Of a stretch of 64,000 nt of DNA, positions 1-11,800 are shown piece after piece (position 1 is the stretch's first letter; every line of letters begins with the position of its first letter). The stretch comes from Clavelina lepadiformis (taxonomy: Eukaryota; Chordata; Ascidiacea; Aplousobranchia; Clavelinidae), in the NCBI RefSeq assembly GCF_947623445.1, contig NC_135243.1:15378501-15442500 (forward strand), written 5' to 3'. The notes under the pieces were generated by a model. It did not search any database. It was not told where the DNA came from and saw nothing but the letters and a program-made list of their open reading frames with translations. The translations under genes were made by a program, and so were the position numbers.

Positions 1-1270
1 ACGGTTCGCTCCGGGTTAGAATGACATTATCCAGTGCTAATCATTTTTAATGTCTTCAACTACACTGCCCTAGGAGCAATTCGTTAACTCGTGGAATTTC
101 ATCATGTGTAGGTAAAGGTTTTCCACGTTTCAAAATGAGCAAACGAAACTCGTTTTTCATAATTATTGGATGAAACTATTGCACTGAAAAAGTGGTTGCA
201 ATAGAGAAAGGTTCGACTACGGTTCGTGTTTTTTTTCTCGTAGTCTTCAATGGTTCAGTTTCGGTTTGGGTTCAGACAAATTTAACATATTGGGTTTTGG
301 TTTCGGTTCGGTTTTCATAAAACATCCACTAAAACCGATTTAAAGGTTCAGGTTCATTTCTGGTTCAACACCCTGTTTAGAACTTTCGGCCCGAGTCAAG
401 TCGAGTCGTCAAAAAACATGAAACAAGAGTCATCACAACACTGGAATTGACGGATAAAGAAGGTGGATCGAGCAATGATAGATCATCTCCGGGTTTTCGT
501 ACAAAGACTTGCCTCAGTCCGAGGATAAACATCTTGAAGTCAGCCAAACCAAAAAAACAATATTTTTCTTTGTTTAAAGTGTTTTTATCATCACGACTAA
601 CCTAATCTGCCTGAAGTTAAGCATATTGTGTAACTTAGCCTATAACAGATTTTTTGCTGCTGCGCATTTTCTCAAAGTTTCTTTCGTTTTATCACGGAAA
701 GAATTGAAACCAAGAAATGGGTGGTTGTGGCCCTTGTAGCCTGACAGTCGAGGTTTTCTTTTTCTCAAAAACCAATCAGTTATTTATTGAATCTTTGGCG
801 AGTGATCCTAACGGTCTTACGAAAAAATATTAATAATAATAAATGCGCTGTCACCACAACGCGTCGTATAGTAGTAAGTCAATGGAATTATGCCATCACT
901 GTAGCAAGATGGTTTTATCTGGGATTGGTTTAATAGCAACAAGTACCGGCAGTTTGTTTAGTTATTGTTGCTTCAGGTTCAAAATCACGAAACTGTTATA
1001 CGTATAGTAGTTTAAGATGATAAACGCCTAAACGGTACCACGCAAAGTGTGTATCTTATATTTCGTTATATACGGTAAAAATATCGTTTTGATCTTTCAC
1101 GTTCGGCGTGTGAAACCTTTGCATACAGATGGCTGGAGATCCCAATTGTAAACGACTTCATTTGCCTGCCTTTCCTTTCCATTGTTTTTGCTGGCATTAC
1201 CCTTCAATAACCTTCTAGTTGTAGGTTACTTCAGATCACGCAAAGGTAACTATCGGTCAAACTGCCAACA
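1..1270. other. non-coding upstream sequence, no gene seen
   Basis: No reading frame with family resemblance was found on either strand. Bases about 180-400 are rich in GGTTC/GGTTT words and end near 375 with a CACCCTG-type terminus, which could be the decayed end of a repeat cut by the window edge. The remainder looks like ordinary AT-rich flank of the MYLIP gene. Confidence 0.4.
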
Positions 1271-1290
1271 ATTTCCATCTAGCTTTTCTC

Positions 1291-1365
1291 CACGTGCAGG
1301 TATTGGCCAATCACAAATTTCTGTTTTGTGACGCACGGCAGTCGAAACCAGCTGGCTCATATAAA
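1291..1365 (+). promoter_or_regulatory. candidate core promoter of MYLIP
   Basis: Three motifs line up upstream of the first coding exon: an E-box CACGTG at 1291-1296, an ATTGGCCAAT palindrome containing a CCAAT box (CCAAT at 1307-1311), and a TATAAA at 1360-1365. Spacing of about 50 bp from CCAAT to TATA is typical of animal promoters. Transcription would start near 1390, about 140 bp before the proposed ATG. This is inferred from motifs only. Confidence 0.45.
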
Positions 1366-1529
1366 ATCGTAGGGAACGGCAGTAGTTGTGTACACTGTAC
1401 AAGTGTACAGCACTTATACGCTTTATGGTTGTGTGGTATGGTTTTGCAGGTAGCTATTGACTAGTCTAACTTGTGACCTGTTTTATCTTAAGCAGAGAAA
1501 CTAAATATTTTGCGTTAGATTTACAAGAA

Positions 1530-4500
1530 ATGGCGTTGCAATTAGACTTGTATGGATGGCAGACTCCACAAGTATTGTGTTTAGTTTCGAAGCCTGACTT
1601 GGTGGTTATCGAAGTAGAAGTGGATCGCAATGCTGTTGGGCAAGATATTCTAGACAAGGTAAATCACGGTGTGCTTATAAATGAGTACTGCCAGCAGAGC
1701 TATATTGCATGCTGGGTCTAGTTCAGAAGTGCACAAACACGGGATGCTTTTGTATACTATGGACCCCAGATACTCAAATTGTGACGTTTGGTCTGGCCTC
1801 ACGTGGTTTTGCACTTATGCACTATTCTCCAATATTTTATAATGATTGCATTATGCTGTTAATCATAATTTTTCAGCTATACTATATTTTCTTGAAAGCC
1901 TAAAGGTTATTTACTTATAATATAATATCATTGTATTTCAGGTTTGTGCCTCAATTGGTACTGTAGAAAAGGATTACTTTGGGCTTCAGTACTGTGGTCA
2001 AAGACGAGAACCAATGTGGTTAAACTTACGCAATCGCATTACAGGAAAATTATCTGGACAGTCACCTTTTAGGTTACGCCTTAGAGTGAAGTATTTTGTT
2101 GAACCTCACTTTCTGTTGCAAGAATCCACAAGGTATGACTGCATTTGCTGCATTTTCTCATGAATACTTCGGTGTGTGGGTTTCATTCTTACATTAGACT
2201 TAACTTAAAGAAGTATGTATACTTTCTTGCACAGAAAATTATTTTACCTACAACTAAAACAAGACTTGGTGGAAGGAAAGCTGAAGATTTCCCCCGAAAT
2301 TTTACCAAATGTGCTAGCTTTTGCAGCCCAAGCTGATTATGGGGACTTAACCTGCAACAATGTTAATCCTGCAGCTTTTGAGACTTACACAGCAATTTTT
2401 CCATTCAATAACAACACCAGTGCATCGTTAAGTGTTGACTTGAAGAGGTATAAATGTGTTTTATGACTACACAAATTGTCAAGCAAATATTATATCATCA
2501 AAAAATACTGCTGGAAAATACCTTACACCACAACATCAAAATAGTGTGCATGATACAAAAGTGGCCTATGGGTATCCAGACACAAATTTTATCTACTGAT
2601 TTTATGATATTTCTTATACATGTGTTTAAAAATGATTTCTTTCATAATTTTAGTGTTTGGGAAAACCACGCATCTTTGAAAGGCTGCACTAAGTCTGCAG
2701 CTATTTCGAAGTTCTTGTCTGAAGTTTCTAATTTGGCAACCTATGGAACAGAAAACTATAGGCTCAAACTTGATGTTACCGCTTCCACACAAACAACTTC
2801 TGTAAATCAATTTGGAAACAGTACTTCCAATCGCAGTACACTTATTAATGTAACTTTACGCATCGGACCACGTGGAGTTGAGATTTTTGATGATGACAAT
2901 GAAGAAATCAAAAGGTATTTTTATTGCCAATTGAAATTGTAGATAAACAAGTATTTAAGTATTTTATAGTACTGGAGAAACATTGTATTGTTTGGTTTTC
3001 GCTATTAGCTGTAGGCAGAAAGGGTGCTGTGCTAACCGTTATATTTTAAAGCACATAGTAAGTGCTGTATTCAATGGGGCTCTAAGGTAGCAGCTTAGCA
3101 AGGCTGCCTAACCCTAAATGACATTATGTCACTGAGAAACATACTACAATTTAAAGAAAACACAATAGGTCTTCATACAAAGAATAGTATGAAACAACAA
3201 CCTTGGAAATATAAAAATATACACAGAAAAACGCATGCTTCCTTATAGTAAATAGAATTTTTTATGATTAAATAACGCACTAAAAGAAACTTCATATCAG
3301 AACCTTGGTACAGTATTTTATTTTTGTGGGTAAGGAAGGACACGGTATTGGAACCTTCTAAGAAAAATATGATGAATAGGAACTGAAACATTGTTATCAA
3401 GAAAACATGCCAAGTGCTATGTTCACAGAAATGATATCAATGTACAGTACTGCATTTAAAAAAAATCATATGCCGACTCATGTACTCACATTTAAAAACC
3501 GAAATATTTCTTATATCTTATCGACCATTGTATGATAGCCAACTTTTGGTACGCAGAATTCCTTTCAAAGCTATACAACTTGCTACTAATACTGGGAAGT
3601 TGATTGATATCAATGTATACCAAGATGATGGGTCAGTCAAGACTATGGTGTTTCGAGCATTATCAGACACATCCAGCAATGGTTTGTATAGGTATGTGCA
3701 TGTCTGATTTTAGTAAAAAGCTACCGAGACAGAAGAATGTACAAAATCGTTTCATGAATATATTTTTGCAGAATTATTACCGAAATGCTTGCTTTTTACA
3801 CCTGGGACACAGTACATTCGTCCGTGATTCATCAACACTGCCTCGACTTCAAAGGTCACTTTTTGGCTTTATTTCGACCAAACGATTCTGATATGGGTGA
3901 GTTGAAGTTGAAAAACGCTTAGTTACAAATAAAAATGCCAGTTTAGTATTACATGTTTGCTTGCTTTTACAGGTAAGCAGTATGTTTTCGATGTCCAGAG
4001 AACCTCCCGAGAAGCTTACGACAATGCACGTCGAGTGCTATATCACAAACAAAAGAAACTTAACGATTTTTCGCTAAGCCAGAAAAATGCTTTGCTTGAA
4101 AAGAAAGGAAATTCTCAAGAAGCTGCAGCGGACGAGGTTGAGGTTTTAAAAGAGAGGCTTTCTGCGATAACCGACGCCTTAACTTGCAATGTGTGTTTTG
4201 ATCGCGAGATTGAATGCGCTTTTGTGCCATGTGGTCATCAGGTGTGCTGCAAAGAATGCGCTGATAGATGCCAGGTTTGTTTATGTAGAAGATGTGCTTG
4301 TGTCTTGGAATTTTTATCGTAATTATAACGCAAGATTTTTACGCTATATACTTTTACAGTCTTGTCCAGTATGTCGGCAAAGCATCGAACAAATTTTGTT
4401 TGTTTTTCTACCGATTGAAAGAGAATTCGTACTTAGTGGAAAGAATAGGACCGACCTTCCGTTACCGGAGGCTTCCAGTACTTATACCAACAACTTATCA

Positions 4501-4554
4501 CAAGATAACACTGCTAATAGTTGCAACTTTCAAACTGTGCAAGTTGTAACGTAG
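1530..4554 (+). CDS. MYLIP: MYLIP/IDOL-type E3 ubiquitin ligase (FERM + RING), 8 exons
   Basis: Coding exons 1530-1658, 1942-2132, 2235-2447, 2654-2914, 3557-3691, 3772-3896, 3973-4274 and 4360-4554 join in frame to give 516 aa (human about 445). Residues 1-300 are a FERM domain; landmarks are DYFGLQ, WLNLRNRI, FVEPH and the exon-6 stretch around FYTWDTV. A C-terminal C3HC4 RING begins CNVCF, continues through CGHQVCC and ends CPVCRQ. In vertebrates MYLIP (IDOL) ubiquitinates LDL-receptor-family proteins and myosin regulatory light chain, with the FERM lobe binding the receptor tail. The start is the first ATG in frame before the conserved LCLVSKPD segment. All introns are GT-AG. The exon-7 linker before the RING is longer than I expect, with a charged, probably coiled stretch. 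The full FERM-RING order separates it from ezrin-type proteins. Confidence 0.93.
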
Positions 4555-4974
4555 AAGTTTTAATAATTAACAATCGTTTCAAACTGTTTGTAATACCACC
4601 TGTTCAATGAGTAGGCCTGCGTCATCTTGTAGTAGAATTTTTTTGCGTATGTGCTATGTTCTTGATGCTAGCAATGCAAACAAATTATAGTGCTGGTCGC
4701 TGTGTTATTTTTTACGACGTTATTTGTTTACATTGTTCTTCTGTTATTGATAAATACATGCCATGCCATGCAATGCAACAACAATGTCACCTGTACAGTG
4801 TACATATTACTTCTTTGCACCACAGTTCATTCTTTTTGTAACCTTACGGAAGTAAACACCAGCGTATATGGGCTTCAAAATTGTTTCTCAATTTCGCTGA
4901 CCACTGACTTGTAGAAGCAATTGTAGCTGTTGTATTTTTAAGAAGATTACTGTTATACGCATATACTTTGAAAA

Positions 4975-4980
4975 AATAAA
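4975..4980 (+). terminator. candidate poly(A) signal of MYLIP
   Basis: A canonical AATAAA lies about 420 bp after the MYLIP stop codon. It is the first clear one downstream on this strand. Confidence 0.4.
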
Positions 4981-5453
4981 ATAGAATATGCAAAATTGGA
5001 TATTCGAAACTTGGATGAGATTTTCTTGAAAAAACAAGAGCTCTCAATGCCTATACAGCAAGACACGTCTCCAATCGTTACATTAACAACAATAACAATT
5101 TGATCTTCAAATTTGGTTTTAAAAAGGCAAACCTTGTCCACAACTACAGCCCTTGTTCATGAATTTCCCAAAAATAATATAAACTTCATCGATAAATATC
5201 TACGTTTGCGTTTAGAGAACATTCTGTGCTATCAGCTTATTTCTAAATAGGCTATCAAAATCTAACAAATGTGCAAACGAATCTAACAACTGTTTCTATT
5301 TCTAACCTAAATTCTGTTAATATAACAAATGCAGCTAATGTAATGTAAGAAACCTACATAATTAGAGGAAGACACGTAATATAATTAATTGAGCTTATGT
5401 CAGGAAAGTTCATTTGTTACATGAATTATGATTACTGCAGTAAATAGGCTACA

Positions 5454-5864
5454 ATGCCTTATATTACTGTAGCTATAGATTGTTTACATTTTGGTATTTG
5501 GAAGGATCCTGAAATGACCATACACCCTACTGAAATAATTGTCGATACGATACAATACTGTCATTTAGCGGTCAAAAAAGACAACGATCGCTTTTTATAT
5601 GACTTGGTGGGTTATAAAATTCTCAATATGTGGCTACAATACAACGTGTTAATTTATACTCGTAACGCTGAACAAGTAGTATTTTGGCAAAGTTATTTTA
5701 GACGAATAATCTTAGCTTGGTCTTGCGGTGTAAAAAGATTCCTGACAGATGTAGCTTTAATTGACAATTCAGATCAAAACACACAAAAGAACCACCAGCT
5801 CACTACAAGTGTTTCACTATGGCTACGGTTCGATAATAATTTTAAATCCGACGCAAGAACTTAA
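5454..5864 (+). CDS. unrecognised 136-codon open frame
   Basis: An ATG-initiated frame of 136 codons with no family I recognise. It begins MPYITVAIDCLHFGIW and is mixed hydrophobic/charged, with no signal peptide, repeat or metal-binding pattern. At this base composition, a frame this long is expected roughly once by chance in a 64-kb window, so it may be noise. Against pure noise, it has an ATG start and a fairly protein-like composition (several W, Y and C). No splice sites or promoter tie it to a neighbour. It lies between the MYLIP 3' end and the 3' end of the GPCR gene. Confidence 0.2.
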   Translation: MPYITVAIDCLHFGIWKDPEMTIHPTEIIVDTIQYCHLAVKKDNDRFLYDLVGYKILNMWLQYNVLIYTRNAEQVVFWQSYFRRIILAWSCGVKRFLTDVALIDNSDQNTQKNHQLTTSVSLWLRFDNNFKSDART

Positions 5865-8570
5865 CAATAGATCAACTATGGGCCCCGGCTCAACCGTGGG
5901 GGAATATTTTCCGTTATGAATAACTTTTGAAAAGTTACAACAGCTTTTATGCAAAAACTTTCAAGTTGGTTAGCTTACGTTTTAGCTAATAACTAATAGA
6001 CTAAACCTACAGTCTATATTTGGATGAATTTACTGAACCTGAGCCTACATTGGAGTAAGGCTGATGACAGAAATACACGGGTGAGGACAATCATCTCGCG
6101 AACAGATGGATTGAAGGAAAGCAACTGCAAGTCTGCAACAAGCTGAAGTCAACATGGTAATTTACATAAAAGTTAGTAACTAAGCAATAGTATTAAGAAG
6201 CTCGGAGAAATTAAATTTATGTCGAAAATAATCTGTAACCGTGCCTTATTTAAAAGAAATATGTGATATATAAACAGAAACGCCAATGAGAAAATGAAAT
6301 TGGAAACCTCCATTCCTTTTCTCCTGAACAGGTAAAAACTTGACAAAGTGAAATTGGACAGCATTGGCATATTTTTCCGTCCATCATTGTCGATGTATAC
6401 CAGAGAGGTTTTTCCATCTTGCAACGAGCAGTATTGTCATCACATCTTCCAAAGATTATTATCATTGGAATGCATTCTTGCTGTAAAAACTCCGGCTAAT
6501 CAACAACGCCCTTCCTTAGTGCTATGACCACCAGACACCGGTCTCTTGCCCAGGATGGGGTTTCTTTTCCCATCCACTGATGTACAGCACTGAAGCAATT
6601 TTCATTTATCAGTTGCTGGAACACACCACCTGCTCGTTTGCTTAATTTTCGCTTCTTCAACTTATGTTTTATGAATTTAACTAATTATAGGTTTAGTGGC
6701 CGTGCTAGCTGTTACCAGCAAATATAGACGTTATTTTTCTTGAGCACGTGTTAAGCCTTTTCGGCTTTGTCACTTTTTCCTGTTCATTGGCGCATGTTAG
6801 TAACAACTGGTTTGATTTGTCGTCCCCACCGCGCTTTTGGAGAAAAATAAAATGATTGATTGATTGTATTCTAAAAGTCGGATACTTTTGAAACAACATT
6901 CGCGTCTCAGTATCTCTCATTTGCTACTTTATATCGTTCAACCACTAGCTTATTTAGGCGGAGGATGCATTTGGGCGAAAGCAACTTTTACCGCCCCAAC
7001 TTTTTTGGGACAGAGGCTTTTTACGTTTTCATTCTTTTTCGTCTATCACATTGTCTTGTTCAGGACTACTTATCAGTTATCAGCGATAATGGGTTGGAAA
7101 ACATATAATAGACAGATATACCTGCATACAGCGTTGCATATGAATTTACAAAATCGTTGATCAAAAGTGTACACCATAAATTGGCAGCTACTGTAGGCCT
7201 ACTTGCAAATATGTAGGCCTACTTACAAATACATTTCATTTCACTACGTTTTAAAGTGAGTTTTGAAACGTAAAAATCCAAAAGTTTTGCGTTTCGCTTA
7301 TTTTGGATGAGGTGAAAGAACACCATAACTTTAGAGTTAGACCAAGCTTTTAAAAACTTCCCCCTCAGAAATCATAAATACGCCATTGTGAAACAGAATT
7401 TTTAAACATTGATGACGCGGGACTATACAGCATTTTGTTCATGTAGGAAGCGTCGCACTTTGAAACCAGATTTCAAATATGCTTGCATTTGATTCACCAA
7501 CTACTAGGTTGGATTTATTTGTTTGACACTAATTTACGAAACAGGTTTAGGTCAAAAAACCTAAAATTTAGCAGGTTGTCACTGATTATAATTAATAAGC
7601 AGGCCTAAACAACTTTGTAATATACCAAAAAATTCCTGAAATTTAGATACAAAATTTATTTTTAAATTTTGAAAGCTCTGCTTGACTACTAAAAGCTCTC
7701 TGTAAGAACGTATAGGTCCTATATGGTGTTTCATATATCCAGTAGAAACGCACTGGTGGGCTAAAACGCCTGTGATTGTGTCTTATATGTGCATGTTATT
7801 TCCGCACTTTTCTTCCAGTTTGTTTTGAAATTAGGCTATATCATTATTGAGTTGTTTAAAAATTTATTGAATGTTTATCATCAATATGTTGTATCAATAT
7901 GTACACGTAATACGTTTTTTTAATTTTCCTATTGATTTAAACTAATAGATAATGACTATGTATTTTGCAAAGGTATGTAGAGAGCCTTTAACAGAAGTAT
8001 GTAATATTGCGGAGATATTTTCTGAAACAGATTGGTATTTTGATTGCCTGGATTTCAATACTTTATTATTGACTAAAATATCCATTTACAGCTTGCTATC
8101 AGCAGGCTATCATTTGCCAACTAAGTATTATGAAAAAAGCTGTTGTCGGATTCATGAAGTGTGCGTAAGTTGTTACTAATAAACGGAACGACTGTTGAAC
8201 TCATGAAATAATGAGACTGCTTACAGAAAGCATTTCATGACCTTTTATTTTGATAAAATTTACGGCATTTACAATAAAATATCAAGCATAAATAAAAAAT
8301 CATTATATATGCATATACTCATATACATAGCCTACACATCATTATAAGTCGATCCACAGCTCTCTTCCTGTAACCACAAAAAAACTTAATACCAAATAAA
8401 TAAATTCGATTTTTAGTAACCCAAAACTCTTGTTTATAGGTTTACACTGCACAGTGCAAACAATAAATAAAAGATTACTTAAACTCATTATGTTTTACAC
8501 AAATACTGTACTATATTTGGATGCTGCAATATTATTACGCAATGGACACACAAGAGATTGACATGACTTT
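5865..8570. other. intergenic, repeat scraps only
   Basis: No gene was recognised. At about 6842-6867 an AATAAAATGATTGATTGATTG-like run looks like the 3' tail of a retroposon (LINE/SINE style); its body, upstream to about 6690, was not identified. At about 7190-7232 a near-perfect tandem pair built on GTAGGCCTACTT occurs. A short ATG frame at 7952-8179 (75 codons) has no resemblance and no supporting signals. Confidence 0.35.
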
Positions 8571-8577
8571 TTCCATC

Positions 8578-8583
8578 TTTATT
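8578..8583 (-). terminator. candidate poly(A) signal of the class B GPCR gene
   Basis: On the - strand an AATAAA lies about 235 bp downstream of the receptor stop codon (8818-8820). Confidence 0.35.
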
Positions 8584-8817
8584 GTGTCGAAATATACTGT
8601 GTTTGCAATTTTATACCAGCAACATCTTTATGACGATATCTGCATCTGCGTGTGTTTGCTTGTATCGCTTTGGAGAGTTTAAGAATCCATAAAAGACATA
8701 CGATTGTATAAAAAATATGTTACTAAACTCTTTCGGACATACATGTATGCGGGGTCATAAGCAAAGTGTTTTTCTCGCGACCTTTTTTATCTGAAAAACA
8801 AAGGCTGACTAAATAAC

Positions 8818-11800
8818 TTATTCATTAACAAGATCAGAGATTACTTTTTCCAAGTTAGGGAATAAATCACCTATCGTAACTTCAAGTTGGGTGACGGGTT
8901 GAATGTCTTGAAAAGAAGTGTTATAACAGCTCCTCAACGCGATGGCAGACGTTTCCGAAAGATCACCAACATCAGGTCTTTGACGACAAATCCGAGTTAG
9001 AAAGAAGGAAAACTTTTGAATCACCTGATTTTTTTAAACATAGAACTGAATCTATTATAACTAAGACTTATAAGTGTAAAAAATAAGAATCCTTTTACAC
9101 TGACTGGTATACAGAAAAACATTTTGAGTTAAATTTAACATGACAAACCTCGTTATGGCTGAAGCAAAAAATTATCGATACCACAAATCCTTGAAACACG
9201 TTGAGTATGACTTCGATGTACATTACAACTTCTTGAACTGACTTTGTCTTATTTGTCAAAGTAATAAATGTGAGGATTATATGATGAGTACCAAGTAAAA
9301 GCATGAGAACAAGCGCTGCCCGCACAGCTGGCCTGTAAGACAAAGAAAAATTTTAGAAAATATTTTCAGAAAGTATTTGGTTTTTAGTATTTTTAAGATG
9401 TACGTTTCTGCTGATTCTTGGCATACTCACGCGTAACTTCTAGATATGTTTTGGTGAGGTGTTTGTAATTTTGCTGAAAGTACTCGTAATAAGTTCAACA
9501 AAATTCCGAAGTTCATCTGAAAATACATAAACCAATGTGGGTTGCAAGAACACATCGTGTTGCTCGGATTTCACATTTATATTACAGTAAACTATCTACA
9601 GTGACAGAATTAAAAATTACTTATACATACTCACCAGTAGAGCGGCATAGATTGGACCATGCACTACGAACAAGACAGCGGTGTCATGCTCAATCCAACA
9701 GCTTTAATTAAAAACATTAGCTTTGTTAACTTAGACCAACCTGTTACATGCTAATACTTACTGTACAGTATCTGAATTAAAATAAATGATTTGAAGTGCA
9801 GAAACTGAATTAGAAAGTACGTTATCAGTGACATGATTTTATCGCATACTAGAAATCCTACGTGGCTTACAGTCGTCAGGTTACCAAACTGACAAACCCA
9901 ACACCCAAGTAATGCTGAAACAATCCACTTACTTGGTGTTGTCATAAAGAAAGCTGGCAAGCATGTACAGACCGCTCGGTATTAATGGAAAACCTGCGGA
10001 AACAAAAAAATGGTGCAAGTTTTGAATGAAATGTTCGCCAAAAGCAAACAAAAATACGATAAACACGTTCAATTGTTTTGGTCAAAAATTGTTCTACAGT
10101 CTCTACACCATCAGTATACTTGCATATATCAAAATGTCTCATTGTACAAATTCGGATTCGGATTAAAAGCATTTTTTTAGTGAAACCTAAAATCGTTCAA
10201 TATCAAAATCAATACTTTTCTCAATTTTTTTACATGTTAAGCAAAAATCTGTCAGTCTTTCGCAATTGATGAATATTTTATCTGCACTGTCGATTTCATT
10301 TCAACAATATTAGGCTACATACTCAACTAAATTTGGCAATAACATACAATACTGTACTATTTAAATTTCTGTAGTTTGAAATGCTGCTATTTTCTGACAA
10401 TTTCAACGACTAAAAACAAAACTTTGACTTTCTACGTAAATTAACCTCACTGAGATCCATAACGAAAAAATGAATTTAAACTACAAATTAGATTTTTTTC
10501 GAAGCAAAATGTTTAAAATACAATAAATACTATTAAATGATTGCGCCAGAGATTTCTGCGACCTTGCAACTTGATATGATTTCGGATTTTGTTATTTAAT
10601 TTAATATGTTATCACGGGCTTAAATAAAATTCTGTAATTTTCGTTGCAAAAACGTTCTATACAGAACTGAATATTTGTCCATTTTGTTGCTGCAGACACA
10701 ATGCTTAATGCAAAGTGTAATTTCCGATAATTAGATTTGTATTGACAACGTTATATTAAACTGGATTACAGTGACACATCAAACTACGCGCGGCAAAGAA
10801 GACACATACATGCCAAATCAATTAAAATATTTCTCGTTATCCCTTCACATGTAAATAACAACGAACGGTCTTTGCTTTGAACCTGCTGCGATAGAACTTA
10901 CCCCAGCCAAGCAGAATAAATACAAACATTTTCTGTTTTGTTCTGAATACTGAAGTAATTACTATTCCGTGCAAATAAATTCCTTCACACAGCATCCAGA
11001 AATAATTGCTTAGTTGAGTAAACTGGTTCAGTACATTAAGAAGTTTGCAGTAAACCTACACACAATCATGAACGCTGTTGTTATTTGTTACTATATATAG
11101 GAATGGAAAGAACAATAAATAAAAATTATCTATGCAGCTTATATGAGTAATATACGAGGGTTTTTTGTGAGCATTGTCATCACCTGTGTGTTATGCGTTG
11201 ACGCTGCTGAAATAAGCCAGAATGCACCAACAACAGCGTTAATGATGTAAGAAATGAAAAGATGTTTATGGAGAGTCACACGTTGACAATGTAACGATCT
11301 GAAACAATTAATTGTGTAGGTATAGGATATTTTTACTCATAATTTTGTGTCATAAAAAATCATTCCGCATGGAGAAAGATGACAATGTTTTCACTGATCC
11401 CAAGAACTTGTGAACTACAAAGAACTTAGGCAAAGCAATGCTTTATAGGACATCAACTACTACAGGGATGTCCAACCTTTTATTATAGTGGGCCGCATTG
11501 TCACTTGAAATAATTCATTGGGCCGCAGAACCTATTAAATTTCAAGAAAAATGGGTACATAAAGAGCTGACTGGTACATTTTAATTAGGCTAAGATTCAA
11601 AGCTCAAAATACTACTTGGAGTGAAAATGACTAGCGGGCCGCACAAAAATCTCAGGTGGGCCGCAGGTTGGACATCCCTGAACTACTAAGTTATTCCATC
11701 GTCTTACCTGAATTTGCAAAACACGATTAAAGCCAATATCAGAGATATAGTGGAAACTCCGTAACCAGCGAGGGCAATATACAATAATAGCCAAGAATCC

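Noticed and set aside
9751..9920. Alternative - strand coding between TM4 and ECL2 exons of the receptor
   Set aside because: A 44-bp piece ending TACA|GTAAGT mimics an exon, but joining 9933 directly to 9701 gives the conserved DNT-N-CWIEHD sequence in frame, so the piece is intronic.
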